In this document: positions 1-12,959 of the stretch, one piece after another
Layout of the letters: each line of letters opens with the position of its first letter
Numbering within the stretch: the stretch's first letter is position 1
Assembly: GCA_015680685.1 (NCBI GenBank)
Contig: MNCI01007937.1
Location: 1,578,311-1,642,310, forward strand
Direction of reading: 5' to 3'
From: Gnetum montanum
Taxonomy: Eukaryota; Streptophyta; Gnetopsida; Gnetales; Gnetaceae
DNA length: 64,000 bases
Notes under the pieces: model-generated
Seen by the model: only the letters and a program-made list of their open reading frames with translations
Told to the model about the DNA's origin: nothing
Databases searched by the model: none
Program-made: the position numbers and the translations under genes

Positions 1-1595
1 AATCGTTATAGTAATTTAGAAATTTTCATCCAAAGAGTCCCATAATTTATCAACCTTTGTGAAATATTAGGCAGATTTTTAGATGGGGAAGGTTTTCTTG
101 TTCATCATCTCATCAAGTAGTGACTCCCCCTCGTTACAAAATTAGACCTCTTGTTTCCTAATGGAAGGATCCCTATTATACTCTTTTGTACTTTCCCTTT
201 TTTGCAACTCACCTTCTTCTTTTGCTACCTACTCTATCAGCCTTTGGATTTGATGAGCTCACAGTTCAAACAATCTCCCTTGGGCATACATCCCAAGAGT
301 TCTTCTAGTTTCTGCTCTAAGTCCATCTATGATGTGGTGAAGTTGTTCCCTCTAAGAATAACCATGACCAGGGCATCAATGTAAGAGTGAATAGTATCTA
401 TCCATGGTGGCATCCAAGGGTTCATATGTTCCCTTTTCTAGCCTTGGATTTGCCTTCTCAGATTACACACTCTGGAGTACATCTAGTATTTGTCATTAAG
501 TAGCTCTAACATGGTACTCCATCAGCAAATTGATTCCAATTTCAAGGATCAGTACCAGCTCTAAGATTCCTTAATGAGTGTCTTGGGAAAAAGCTTGAGT
601 TTTGACCAATCATTTTCAATATTCTTTAAGGCACAAGCATTTTGGAAAGCTTATAGATGATTCTACAGATTAGAATTGTATCCCCCCTCAAATCATGGGA
701 TATTATTCATGTTTAGGTGCTTGATTCGACTATCCTTCATATGCCTGGTTGGGATTTTTACTACCGTTGTAATGTTAAGCATACTTCTAGTCACCAACAG
801 AGGCTCATCATCATGATTGTGTCGATGATATTGATGATGGTTTTTTTCACCTCTGCATTCTTAATGGACTTGATGGTCATTGTTGTCTTACTGATCAAAT
901 TCATCACGATTATTTTGATGACAACTTTTATGAGAACTAGAAGATGAAGAGGAATGTTTGGAATCGGATAAAGAGGATGAAGATGAAGATGGACCACCAC
1001 CACCATTGCGGTATTCGTCACCCCCTCTGTTTTTATTATGATCACCATCCTTAGATCCTTTACTATTGTGATGTTTACTCGAGTCCTTACATTAACTATC
1101 ACTTTTTCTTGAATCTAGTTTATGAATAGTAGATCGTAGGTTCAGGGTCACACCCTCATTACCAACAACAGAAGGTAGAGAATATTTATGTTAAGAACCT
1201 TCAAAGGAAGGATCCTCATTGTCATCTTGTTTTAGAAGGAACAAGAAATTAGTGAAATGTTTCCTCTTTGTAAGCTCGTGGTGCTTCGCTTGATGTCAAT
1301 CTTGCTTGCATTATGTTTCAGTGGGATGGTAGTCTTGAGTGTCATGATCAATCACAATGTATTCCTCATGAAGATTCGAGATGCCTAACTTTTTAAGGGT
1401 TTGAAACATCATCTTGAGCATTGATTGATTAGGAGGTAATACAATGTTGCCCTCCATATCACACCATTGTAACTATTCATCATGATGTAGGATGAAGGTG
1501 AAGTCTAGTATATACTCATCTAGATGACTATATACCACTTTGCACTCTTGTGGGATTGGCAATTTGACATCTTCATGCTTGTGAGAAGAAGACAT
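1..1595 (-). pseudogene. Decayed gypsy gag (element E0, runs off left edge)
   Basis: Minus-strand Gag remnant of an Athila/Tat-lineage Ty3/gypsy element. The start is the ATG at 1595-1593, opening MSSSHKHEDVKLP, 125 bp inside the LTR at 1721. It is followed by a serine/histidine-rich stretch and the conserved core around NIPWFEGGY. Stop codons and frame changes interrupt it throughout. The same protein, equally broken, is seen at 19930-22390 and 29240-31085, and positions 1-60 match 20840-20900. Gag would form the particle that packages element RNA. The rest of the element lies outside the window. Confidence 0.75.
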
Positions 1596-1720
1596 TTTGC
1601 AAAACAGATAAAATTATTAGTGTGCTTAGTAGTTATCTGTCGTGTGAGAGTGATGTTGACCTTGAGTTTGTCCAATGATATTAATAGTATTTACTAATTC
1701 TAGATAGTGCACAGTGCCAA

Positions 1721-2600
1721 TGATAAGCAGTGAGGTACCCTTACATCCAACCATATGAATCACAAAGCGTCCATGCACGATTCTGTTGAATTCCGTGGAC
1801 TTTACAGTTTCCGATACACTAGTCTTCTAGGAAGTGAAAGTTGCCCTAAGTTCATTCATTGTCTTCCAGATTACACTTGTGAAGCATAATGGTATGGTTA
1901 AGAGTAATCAAGGCATATCATTTTTATCATTTTATGTTTTATGTTTTTGGGTGCTTGAAGAGAGAGAGAGAGAGATTAATTTAATGACTAATCTAAGTTA
2001 ACTAACTAACTAGTCTCTAACTAATCCTAATATAAGCATCCATTCCCACTTTCTGTACACATCTTGAACCCATGTATCCACTACTGGGTTACCAAGTGCT
2101 ATGCTACTAGATGCACCAAGCACTAACGTTGTTGGGATTACTAAGCGAATACATGTTACATTCGAAGCAGTTGTAATTATCTATTTAATCTATCTATCTT
2201 ATATTGCTTAATTATCTTAATTAGCTTAATTACTAGAAAATATTGAATAACTAATTGAAAACATTGAATACATAAATGCAAGATTTAATCTATCCAAAAT
2301 GCTGCAAGGTTTAGCAAAAAGCTCATCTTTATTGCTACACACATTATCATGCTTAGGTACAACAATGCTTGAATAAAGCTCTGTACACTCAATGACTCCT
2401 ATTGTAGGCACTTAGGAGAAATATTTGAACTTTCAAATGTAAAAAATGCAAAAGCTCTACTACGACTAAAATCTCATTGCCATAAATGTGACTAATGAAA
2501 AAGTATCTTTAGCCAAAAAGTGAACCCTATGTCGATGAGGCCTAGTTGATGAGGTTGCATCGATGAGGCCTCATTGACACAACCAAAACTCAACGCATCA
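1721..2600 (-). repeat. LTR L1 (gypsy, minus orientation)
   Basis: An 880-bp LTR. On the plus strand it opens TGATAAGCAGTGAGGTACCC and closes CAACGCATCA, matching the ends of L2-L7. The bases just left of it, GTGCCAA, are the start of a primer-binding site in minus orientation, so it is a 5' LTR for the gag at 1-1595. To the right, TACTCGTATG is a decayed polypurine tract, so it also serves as a 3' LTR for 2601-5400. The TATA region is decayed (TATCTTTAG). An (AG)n run lies at 1960-1975. Confidence 0.85.
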
Positions 2601-5290
2601 TACTCGTATGATTGAATGAAAACTTATCCTCAAGTTCCTTTATAAAATTGGGAAGGTATGGAATTATTGATTGACCCTTAACAAAATAATACAAAATAGA
2701 ATAACTTAACAAAACTAAGTGCTTGAGTGTATGGATCAACAAATTACAAAAATGTGATGTTCATGATACAAAATTGAACACCATCCCATGACTCTATAAA
2801 ATTTTTGACAACACATCCTTTGATGGCATGAAGATAGTGCTGAAGATTAAACAGTCCTAGTAAGTGGTGGCTCTTAAGGTTCTGAGGGACCTTCACGGGC
2901 TTTAGGAATGTGCGGTAATTGAAGCGACTATGGCTATCCTGTTGCTATTGCAACTTCTAGTGGGAGGCAGAGAGTATCCAACAATGCTTTCATTTTCTCC
3001 TCCTTACTTCTAGGATCGTGCACCACCCATGTAACTTCGCCAATGTGGGTTGGAACAGGCACATCCCAGGGACATGGAATTGTTGGAAAGAGCTCATTTG
3101 CGTTGATAAACTAGGTAGCGAATTGTTTGTGTTCAATGTCAAATGCTCTAACTGGATCTTCCAGCTCCTAGTAATCATTCATTCTTTTGGCCAAGTTCTC
3201 ATCAATTGATCTTTGATTCATGAATCATGCTCTGAGAACTTCGAGTTCAACATTTGCAGTCTCAAGCTTTTGCTTGGTGTCTTTATGGTGCTTGAACTCT
3301 GCCTTGTAAAGTAAGTACGAGCTTGCCACTTGTTTTTCCAAATTTGACCGTGGTCGTCCACTAGTTAGCATTGGCACATTCAAATAGCAGAGATTTGCAA
3401 ACTCCATGTATTATGTCATTTCTTCAATCTGCAACTCCCTTAGGCAGATCTTTGCTCTGTTATAGGCATCAATCCCATCAATGATGGACTACCATACTTC
3501 TCTTCCTTATTGAAGTTGTTGCAGGGCTTCATTTACTTTTGCCTTTTCTATCTAGATGTGCTTTTCATTTACTACCTTCTGCAAGCCAACATAGTCTCTA
3601 TAGTGATTTTTAACTTTTTCAAACTTTAAAACTTCATTTTTCCAAACAACAATCTTAATGGCAAACTTTTGGTGTAAGGCACAAACTTCCTCCATAGACA
3701 GATTTCAATTTTCTGCAACCAATTTCCTCAATTCAATATTCACCCTGGCTAGTTACTCCTACTATTGATGAATGAATTTTTGCATTTTTTCTTTTTGGGC
3801 ATCAACATTGCGTAAGTAATGATTTTCTGTAGTTAGTGCCTCATTCTCCTAGCATATCTAAACCAAGTAGGTATTTGCTTCTACCATTGACTTGTTGAAG
3901 ATGGCTATCATCGCTTCCTCCTTAGCCTTCTTAAATCATTCTTGAAGCTATTGAAAAGCTTCATCTCTTGTTATTGCTAGGCTGAGAAGTGTGGGTTTAG
4001 CAAGACAGGCATGCAATTCGACAACCTCCATGGCCAAGTGTTGATTCTATGCTTGAATCATCTCAAGTTGCCCCTCCAAGATGATGCATTTACCCCTTGC
4101 TTCCAATAGCTTCGACTGGGTTGAAGTGATGTTATCTAGAAAATCAAAGATATCTGGAATCGATTGCCCGATCCTTACCAATCAATCTAGCAATTCTTCA
4201 TGCTAGGCTACATTAAATCTTTTGCTAATCATACCTAGGAACGTTTGCACATCTCGAAGTGCAAATACGTCTAGTACAGATGCCAAAAGTGCATTAAGCG
4301 CTTCAGCAATGCAGTTGGTAACTACTTTAGCTACAATCTCTTACCCTTGGTGTTGCATCACCAATAAAGTGGTCCCTTCACCTTCCAAATGCACAAGAAG
4401 GAGGCAACATTCCTAGAGATTTCTAGGAATAAATGGTATTGTGATAATGACAATGTCACCTCTCAAGCATTTGGATCAAACCTTGTGGGCAACTGTGTTT
4501 GTTAGATAGAGAATATTGACCTACCCCTTTCCATCTGGCTGATTATCCAAGCCACCTCATTAAGGTGACTCATCGCACTACTCATCCTTGCATGCTACTC
4601 TTGCTTACGCTAAAGCTACTCTTGGATTTCACGTAAGCATTTAATGGGTGCACAGGCCTCTAGCATTGTTTCTTGAGTATGTGGTGGAGGTGGCAGCTAC
4701 TCTTCTTTAGTTATGATAGTTGTCTTGTCTTTCATGATTTTAGGCCATGAAGCCAAAGAAGCATGTCTGATTGTGTCATTAGTAGATGATTCCTGCATTT
4801 TTGTAGAGTTTTCAAATGAGGCACGGAAAGGGCAGGGTTTTCCTTCCATATTCATTTTTCTTGAAGCATTTTTTGATCTCTAAGTAGATCAATTATTGAA
4901 GGTTTATAGGAAATCTCCTGCTAAGAGTGGCACATGCTCAGGCAAAAAAGGTAGTCACTTTACTAGGCCTCATCATTAGATTAAGGTGATAGGCTGCTAT
5001 CTTAAAGTAGATGCAATCCGTCAGTGTGAGCACATCGAACTCCTTACGGTCAACCCTATAACACTACTGAGTTCACTCCTTTTTAGCCTTAAGGTCAACT
5101 TGTGTTGATAGCTCTACCAGCTGTGTTCCAATATTAGGCAACCTTAGTGCTTGTGTGATAACCTTGGTCAAGTAGGACATCTAAATATCCTTGATTTTTA
5201 CTGTAGATCCCAGCCTTCTATTGTTCTAGAAGAGATATGTCTCTCCCATGTACCACTCCCCACTGGAGGCGATGATTAGCCACATGGGAG
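2601..5290 (-). pseudogene. Extra retroelement ORF, copy A (degenerate)
   Basis: A degenerate minus-strand reading frame, closely similar in order and content to 6590-9419. Its 5' part includes a block like the ATHILA ORF-1 family (an LTR-element ORF of unknown role). Its 3' part is rich in K, E and Q and looks like a coiled coil, for example FKHHKDTKQKLETANVELEV near 3290. It has many stops. The 5' end of the ORF is missing, and at about 5290 it is joined directly to a short piece of gag. It lies between LTRs L1 and L2. Family assignment is tentative. Confidence 0.5.
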
Positions 5291-5400
5291 AGGTAATCCT
5301 GAGTGTCATGATTATTTACAACATATTCCTCATGAAGATCTGAGATGTCCAACTTTTTAAGGATTTGAAATAGTATCCCAATCACAAATCGACCAAGAGG
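5291..5400 (-). pseudogene. Short gag fragment joined to LTR L2
   Basis: About 110 bp matching an internal part of the gag copies, with the residues KKLDISDLHEEYVV read on the minus strand (compare about 1350-1440 and 22130-22210). It abuts L2 with no leader or primer-binding site, so this unit was made by deletion or recombination rather than by simple insertion. Confidence 0.6.
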
Positions 5401-6308
5401 TGATGAGTGGCGAGGTACGCCTACGCCCAACCATATGAATCACAAAGCGTTTACATACAATCCATTCTAATTTTATGGACTCTATCATTTCTGGTGCACT
5501 AGTCCTCTAGGAAGTGAATCTTGCCTTAAGGTCAATCGTTGTCTTCCCAAGTACACTTATGACGTACAATGTTATGGTTAAGTGTACTTAAGGCATCTAA
5601 TTTTTATCATTTATATTTTTATGATTTTGATGCTTAAAAGAAGATAGAGTAATTGGATTGACTAATTTACTTTAACTAATTAACTAATGTCTAACTAATC
5701 CTAACATAAGCATCCAATCCCACTTTCCATACACATCCTGAACCCACGTATCCACTACTACATAGCCAAGTGCTATTCTACTAGGTGTACCAAGCAATAA
5801 GACTGCAAGGATTACTAAGCGAATATCTGTTATGCTTGAAGTAATCGTACTTATGCGTGTATTCTATCTGGCTTAATTGCTTCATTAACTTAAATTTTGG
5901 AAAACATTTAATAATTGATTAAGAACATTTAACAAATAATTGAGAACATTAAATGCATAAATAAAATGGCTAATCTATCTAAATTTTTGAAAGGTTTATT
6001 AGAAATCTCATCTTTATTGCTACACACACTATTGTGCTCAAGTACAATAATGCTTAAATAAAGATCCATACACTCAATGACTCCTGTTGTGGGCACTTGG
6101 GGGAAAAATTCTAACTTTTAAATGGAAAAACTACAAGAGCTTTGTTGCAACTACAATCTCTTATGCCATAAATGTAGCTGGTATATGCGTATTTATAGCC
6201 AAAAATTGACACTACATCGACAAGGCCTCATTGATGCATGATAAGATGCATTGACTAGGCCTTGTCGACGAGGCCTCGTTGACGCAGCTAATCAAAAGTG
6301 ACTCATCA
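5401..6308 (-). repeat. LTR L2 (gypsy, minus orientation)
   Basis: A 908-bp LTR opening TGATGAGTGGCGAGG and closing GTGACTCATCA on the plus strand, so its ends are inverted repeats TGATGAGT/ACTCATCA. The TATA element (TATTTATAGCC on plus) is near 6190. Just beside it is a CG-rich palindromic module with GACGAGGCCTCGTT. A polypurine tract adjoins it at 6309, so it is the 3' LTR of the element to its right. Confidence 0.88.
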
Positions 6309-6317
6309 TACCCCCAC
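6309..6317 (-). other. Polypurine tract beside L2
   Basis: On the minus strand this reads GTGGGGGTA immediately before the LTR start TGATGAGTCAC. The identical 9-mer precedes the plus-strand LTR at 63230. Polypurine tracts prime plus-strand DNA synthesis during reverse transcription. A decayed form lies at 2601. Confidence 0.8.
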
Positions 6318-6589
6318 AACTGAACGAAAACTCATCCTCAAGTTCTTTTACAAAATTTGGGAAGGTATGGGATTATTGACAAAAATTTCTCAAACAAAAT
6401 AAATTGATTGACTTGACAAAAAATTAAGTACTTGGGTGTATGGATCAACACATTACAAAAAAAATGATAGTGTTTAGAACACAAAATTAAACACCATGAC
6501 ATAACTCTTCAAAATTAGATAACACATTCCTTGATGGCATGAAGTGTGATGAAGAAGATCAAAAAGGTCCCAGGTGGTGGTGGTTCCTA

Positions 6590-9419
6590 AGGCTCCGATG
6601 GACCTTTACTGGCTTCACGCATGGGTGATGGTTGAGGTGGCTATGGCTATTCGGCTGCTGCTATAACTTTAGGTAGAAGGTAAAAAGCATCTGGTAGTGC
6701 TTTCATTTTCTCCTCCTTACTTCTGGGATTATGCATCGTCCATGTAGCTTTGCCAATGTGGGTTGGAACACACACATCCCATGGATACTAAATTACTGGA
6801 AATAGCTCCTCTGCATTTGACAAACTAGGCAGCTAACTGTTAGCATTCAATGTCAAACACCTTGACTGTGTCCTTCAGCTCCATTTTTTTATTTATACAT
6901 TTTTCTAGGTTCTCAGCAATTGATCATTGATCTTTGAACCATGCTATGAGAACTTCAAGTTCAGCATTTGCAATCTCAAGCTTCTGCTTGGTGTCTTTGT
7001 GGTGCTTGAACTCTTCCTCATATAACATATATGAGCTAGCCACTTACTTCTCTAACTCTGACCATGGCCATTCAGCAATCACCATTGCTAAGTTTGCATA
7101 TCAGAGATTGGTCAACTCCATATATTTTGTCATTTCTTCAGTTTGCAACTCCTTTAAGTGGATCACTGCTTGGTTATAAGCATCAATCCCATCAACGATG
7201 GGTTGCCACATTTCTCTTCCTTGTAGGAGTTGCTAGAGGGCTTCATTCATTTTTGCCTTCACCATCTGGATGTGTTTCTCATTAACTTTTTTTTGTAGGA
7301 AAACTTGGTCCTTATAATGATCCTTCACTTTTTTGAACTTGAAGGCCTCATTCTTTTAAGTGAAAATCTTGATGGTAGAGTTTTGGCACAAGGCACACAC
7401 TTCATCTATTGATAGATTTTGATTTTTCCCAACCAATTTCCTTAATTTAGTGTTCACCCTAGCAAGTTGCTCCTATTGTTGATGAATAAATTCTTGCATC
7501 TGGTCCTTCTGAGCATTAACATTTCGCAGGTGATAATTCTATGCAGTTAGGGTCTTGTTCTCCTAGTGCATCTATGCTAAGTCCTTCTAAATTAAATATG
7601 CTTTTACTTCAACTACGGACTAGTTGAAGATGGCCATAACTACCTCCTTCTTAGCCTTCTGGAATCATTCTTGAAGTTTTTTGAAAGCTTCATCTCTTGT
7701 TATTGCTAGGCTAAGGATTGTAGGGTCCACAAGTCACGCATGAAGTTTGGCAACCTCCACAGCCAAGCATTGATTTCATTCTTGAGCCATTTCGAGTTGC
7801 CCCTCCATAATAATGCATTTTTCCCTTACATTTAGTAGCTCCAACTAGGTTGCAGTGGTGTCTTTCGGAAAATCAAAAATTCCTAGAGTCAATTACCTGT
7901 TTCCCACGATTTGTTCTAGCAATTCTTCATGCTAAGTTGTGTTTAGCTTTCCATTGATCATGCCTATGGATGTTTTCATGTCTTGAAGTGCAGATACATC
8001 TGGTACAAATGTCATAGGTGCATTCAATACTTTAGCAACACAATCAACAACAACTTTAGTCACTATTTCTTGCCATTGGTGCTGCATCACGAAGATAATT
8101 ACCCCTTCGCCTTCCTTCAAATGCATTAAGAAAGTGGTGGCATTTTCAAATATTTTTAGGAATAGATGGTGTTGTGATAAGGACACTATTACCTCCCAAG
8201 CATTAGGATCCAACCTCAGGGATAGCTACATTCATTGGGAAGAGAAGATTGGACCACCCCTCTCCATCTAGCTAACTATTCAAGCCACCTCATTAAGGTG
8301 ACTCATTACCGGTCGATACACAAATGGATCTGCCCAACTCATTCCTGCATGTTGCTCTTGTTCACTGAAGAACTACTCTTGAATTTTACATAGATTCTTA
8401 ATGGCTACATGGGCTTCTAACATTGTTTCCTAAGTGGGTGGTGGCGATTGCTACTCCTCTTCTTAGGTCATCACTAGCATTTTGTCTTTCATGATTTTGG
8501 ACCATGAGGCCAAAGGAGCATGCTTAATGGTATCATTGGAGTAGCGAACAATGCCTACCCTTTTATTGAGTTTCCAGATGAGGCACAGAAAGGGTAGGGT
8601 TTTCCTTCCACGCTCATTTTTCTTTAACCACTTTTTGATCTCTAAGTAGATCACTTATGGAAGGTTCATGAGAAATTTTCCACTTAGAGCAGCACATGCT
8701 CTAGCAAAGAAGGCAGTCACCTTGCTTGACCTTATTGTTGGGATAAGGTGATAGGCTACAATTTTGAAATAAATTCACTTCGCCAGTATGAGTGTATCAT
8801 ACTTCTTATGGTCCATCCCATAGCATTGTTGGGTTCGCTCCCTCTTGGCATCAATATCATCTTTCATGGATAGTTCTGCCAACTATGTCCCAGTGTCAGG
8901 CAACCCAAGTGCCTATGCGAGAGCTTTTGCCAAATAGGACACTTGAATGTCCTTGATTTTGACAACAAACCTTGGCTTTTTATTACTCTAGAAGAGATAT
9001 GTCTCTCCCATGCACCATTACCCACTGGATGTGATTATTGGCCACATGGGAGAGGTTTGCAATTAAGTCTTAACATCCATTGGAGCTTTCTCAAGGAATG
9101 GTCCAAAGTCAATCTCTTGAAGAATTGATCATTAGGTCTCTCAGGACTTGATGATGTCTATGCAGGCTTGAGTTAAAGTGACCTCAAGCATTGGTGTAGG
9201 TCTAGGCACTTCTCCTTGCTGTGATTATTCAGTTGGCATTTCTTCTTCTAGAATTTGTCAGATAGATTCCACTTCAGGCTCCTCATGAAGAGGTCCCATT
9301 ACAAGGGTTGCCTTCAACAGTTCTTGGACTTGTTCTTGTGGGTCCCTTCCAGCTTTGGGCTTCTTCTCCCATGGTTAAGTACGTTCTCCTTCCTAGGGGC
9401 ACTTTTGTTTTAGTGCCAT
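6590..9419 (-). pseudogene. Extra (env-position) retroelement ORF, copy B
   Basis: A degenerate minus-strand ORF of about 2.8 kb lying between a splice-acceptor-like site (9420-9421) and the 3' end of its element. The ATG at 9419-9417 opens MALKQKCP. A block around 8650-8463 (IKKWLKKNERGRKTLPFLCL) resembles the ATHILA ORF-1 family, which sits 3' of pol or in the env-like position of plant gypsy elements and has no known function. A piece at 8213-7932 stays open for 93 residues. The rest, to about 6600, is lysine/glutamate-rich with coiled-coil character. Copy A at 2601-5290 is its diverged duplicate. The family call is by residue pattern only. Confidence 0.5.
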
Positions 9420-9449
9420 CTGTAATCACAATAAGACCATGGGTTAGCA
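9420..9449 (-). promoter_or_regulatory. Branch point plus 3' splice acceptor (copy 1)
   Basis: On the minus strand, TGCTAAC (9449-9443) lies upstream of GTGATTACAG, with AG at 9421-9420 followed at once by ATG. The distance from the branch A (9444) to the G of AG (9420) is 24 nt. The same arrangement and spacing recur at 11300-11329, 23447-23476 and 62587-62616. Confidence 0.6.
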
Positions 9450-10114
9450 ATCATTGTGTAACTTAAAGAAATTAGGATACCTTTATCTCTTCACGATAGT
9501 TACACTTTGGCTAAGTTGTGATTATGGCTAATTTAATTACTCCAATTATTATTTTATTCATGTGTTATCATTAATAAATCATCCTGGAGGTTGTTGGAAG
9601 GATTACGTTATGTTGTTAAAGTTATTAACCCTTTAGGGAAGTTAGAAAAATTTCTAAAAATTTTCATCAATTTTTCATCAAAACCTTAAGGTTTGTGGCC
9701 CCCACGATAAAGATCTTACCTCTAGTAAGTGCAGGGTCAAAAAACAGAGTGAGTCAAATAAAGAATTAGGAGGTTATGAGCTCTAGAAGGTTTTGGGCTC
9801 TAAAAAATTACAAAAAATCACTACGTGTTATGAGCAAATGATGAAAAATTGCAAAGTGTTCAGTGGTATATATAGGGCTTTTATGTTGCGTCAGTTGCGT
9901 CAACAAGGCCTCATCAACGCAGTTGTTGACCACTATTGACATCAGTCAAACTTGCAAAATACAAGGATTTTCTAAGTGAAATTGGTATCAAATGAAAGCT
10001 TAAAAGGCCAAGAATAGTATGAAAACATGAGAAGAGGGCATTGAAGCTCATAAATTTGCAAAAATGGAAAAAATTTAATTCTAAAGATGAATGAAGTAAA
10101 AGGTAAACGAGGAT
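9450..10114 (-). other. Retroelement 3' non-coding plus unassigned LTR-like stretch
   Basis: 9450-9540 matches the non-coding segment upstream of the acceptor cassette in the other elements (shared GGCTAAGTTGTGATT). 9541-10114 is not assigned. It carries a TATATATA at 9867-9874 followed by GTCAACAAGGCCTCATCAAC, much like the U3 modules of the LTRs. It may be a piece of a diverged LTR. I see no gene. Confidence 0.4.
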
Positions 10115-10949
10115 TAATGAGCAGTGAGGTACCCCTATGCCCAACCATACAAATCACTAAGGCGTTACATGTAATCCAATCAAATTCCATGGACCTATAG
10201 TTATCTAATGCACTAGCTCTTTTAGGAAGTGAAATGGGCATTGAGAATGTTCGTTGTCTTCACAATTACACTTATGAGATTCAAGGGTATGGCTTAAGTG
10301 TAATTAAGGTATATGATTTTTCTTATTTTATATTTTATGAGTTTGATCATCTACAACAAGAATGAAAGGTGAATTAATTTAAAATCTAATTCGTTTACTG
10401 CCTATCTAGCCTAACACAAGTAACCATCCCACTTTCCTAAACACATCCTAAACACATATAGCACTGCTGAGCTACCAAACGTTAAGCATTGCTGGGTTAT
10501 CAAGTACTATATGAACGCTCGAAGTGGTCATGCTCGTGTTCATTAATTGCTGGAAATAAATTGCTTAACTCAAATGCATGAAAATAAAGAGCATGAAAGT
10601 AAAATGCATTAAAGAAAATATTAAGCTATTCTCAATGCTTCAAGGATTGTCAAAAGAGTTTGTTTTATTCTCGTCACATAGCTGTGCTTAGGTACATCAA
10701 TTCTCAAACAAAGAACCATACATACTTAAACTCCTTTTGCGAGCACTTAGAAAATATTCTAACTCTAAGGAAAAGAAACAGCAAGAGCTTCACTACTGTA
10801 ACTAAGAAAGAATAAAAATTGACTAAAACTTACTTCAAAACGAGAGCCCAGGGATAGTATTTATAGCCTTAGGGTATACACCCTGACATTGGACATCTGA
10901 CATCGAATCCTATAGGAAATCACAATCAACATCAAATGGTGATTCATCA
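10115..10949 (-). repeat. LTR L3, 3' LTR of element E2
   Basis: An 835-bp LTR opening TAATGAGCAGTGAGGTACCC and closing CAAATGGTGATTCATCA. A decayed polypurine tract (TACCTCCATG on plus) follows at 10950. It pairs with L4 (14038-14887), which shares the diagnostic end ATCAAATGGTG. TATA region: GTATTTATAGCC near 10857. Confidence 0.85.
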
Positions 10950-11091
10950 TACCTCCATGACTAAATGAAAACTCATCCTCAAGTAAAGAAGAGGAGGAAC
11001 AAGTTCTTTACAACACACATTGGATAGGTATGGGATTATTGACTCTCACACAAATTGACTCAGATGAAATAGACATACAAACTTTGAATGC

Positions 11092-11289
11092 CTAATTGTA
11101 TGGAATTACAATTTTTACAAAATTGGGTGTACATGAGAAGAGAAGTGAATACCCTAGAGAATATTGACATCCAACACCTCTTGGTAGCAGAAGAATGAGA
11201 GCGAGAGAAAAGGTCCAACAATCATGAATGGTCCTCATTGCGTGGTCCTGCTGTATCATCCTTAGTGAAGATAGTCTCACTTCTAATCC
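11092..11289 (-). pseudogene. Short ORF after the acceptor in E2
   Basis: Downstream of the acceptor at 11300-11301, the minus strand has an ATG at 11291-11289 (an in-frame stop soon follows). In another frame a 62-residue ORF (11280-11092) has hydrophobic content. It sits where E1 has its 2.8-kb ORF. It has no recognisable family and may not be translated. The equivalent place in E4 is about 23283-23438. Confidence 0.3.
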
Positions 11290-11299
11290 ATGCTTTCCA

Positions 11300-11329
11300 C
11301 TGCAATCACAACAAAATCATGAATTAGTA
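11300..11329 (-). promoter_or_regulatory. Branch point plus 3' splice acceptor (copy 2, E2)
   Basis: On the minus strand, TACTAAT (11329-11323) is followed by a T-rich stretch and GTGATTGCAG, with AG at 11301-11300. The branch A at 11324 is 24 nt from the G. It is the best match to the plant branch consensus in this nest together with the copies at 23470 and 62587. Confidence 0.65.
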
Positions 11330-12114
11330 TGCAATGTGTAACACATAATGGTTAAGTGCCTTGTCTCATTGATGGTTACACTTGGCTAAGTTGTGATTGT
11401 GGTTGATTGGTTCCTTGAGTAGTGTTAGCGAGAAGGCTAACAAATAGGGTTAATTAAATTAAATCTGAAAGAGTTCAATACAAGGAAATATTAGAAGAGG
11501 GTATAAGAATTCACAACAATGAAAAGAAGAATTCACTAAAAAATGTTGTGAAGATGTGTACAATTGAATGTCATTGATGGGGTAAACAAAAGAGAATTTG
11601 ATTGTAAGAGTGTCTAAGGATAAAAAACTTAACTAATCCAACCAAAAGATATGCAAGTGAGTACTCCCCAAAGTAGGCACAAGCCTTTTATGCCCTTGCA
11701 TAACTTCAAACCAAAGAGTCCGTGGGCTCCGTGGATGATTAATGGTTATAGAAGGTTAAGTACAAGATCTTGAAAAAAATTAACTAATAATGCCGACACA
11801 TCAAACCAAGACATCAAATTAAGAACATGAAACAGGCAGTGAGGTGAGACATAGAAAGCATAGATGGATGAGAGAGTGTGAAATGGAGTTCCTAATTAAG
11901 GTCACATGAAGTCCCTTATGGATTTTGTGGTTAAATGACTTGATAGAATCCATCCTTAGTCCAGACCAAAACCAACCACGTTCAGTGACTTTGCATTGAC
12001 ATTCTAAGACTAATCCAACCCTTGAGACACAAGAGTGCTCCCACAGAATAACTATTGTTCCAAATTAAAGAAAAAATAGGAAGTGGGGAAGGGTCTGCTT
12101 GTAGCCCATTTATT

Positions 12115-12375
12115 CTATCTAAGGGGTGTGCTCTGAATTCCCATTATTTTTTTTTCAATGGGAACCACACCAGGCAAAGACACATGCATTTATTTTGTCC
12201 ATGGGGTGTGCTTTGAATCCTCATCTTTTCTCTTTTTTTTTTCTTTTCTTGAAGAGAACCACACCATGCAAGGACGTATGCATTTATTTTGTCCAAGGGG
12301 TATGCTTTGAATTCTCATCATTTTTTTTTTTTGTTTTTCTGTTTTTTTATGAGAACCACACCATGTAAGGACTTA
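12115..12375 (-). repeat. Tandem repeat with poly(T) cores, three units (E2)
   Basis: Three units of about 80-95 bp. Each has GGGGTGTGCTTTGAATTC-like sequence, a run of T (A on the minus strand), then GAACCACACCATGCAAGGAC. Two units of the same repeat lie in E3 at about 15478-15625. Unit length varies mainly through the homopolymer. It lies in the non-coding stretch between integrase and the acceptor cassette. Confidence 0.75.
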
Positions 12376-12959
12376 TTCAAGTTCTTTTTATTGGATGACA
12401 TGGAACGGTAAGAAATTCATGAAAACACACATGCACCTAGGCAAATAGAAAAGCACAAAGAATACCAAATCCCCTTGAAGCCACACCTTGTTCAAACCTT
12501 TGAATCCTTCCCAATCCCAGAAACTATGAAAGTCACAAATTTATTAAAATTTTATTAATGAAAAGGGACTGCACATTTCCAAAATAAGGAAAACCATAGA
12601 GTTTCTGGACGGGTGGATGCTATGGACTCACTCCCTATTACATGAAAAGAAACCGTGTCCTAATTATCCGTAATGAAACTTAAAGCCTGAAACCAGACAC
12701 CAATAATCAAATAACAAACAAAAAAATACATACCACCATCAAGTAACACATTACCATTGTACCTAACACTTATTAACAAAAAGTTAGAAAATCACACCAA
12801 ATAAAAGAAAATCTAAAATGTTCAAGAAATATCAAATGTACTAACAATGGTGCAAAAAAAATTAAAAATGATTAACAACATAAAAACAAAAAGATGTAAA
12901 ATAAAGAATGTGTAAAATAAAAAACATGTAAAATAAAAAAGTTTGAAAAATTGAGGAGC

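Noticed and set aside
1960-1975. (AG)n run in L1
   Set aside because: A simple microsatellite within the LTR, also present in L7, with no further meaning seen.
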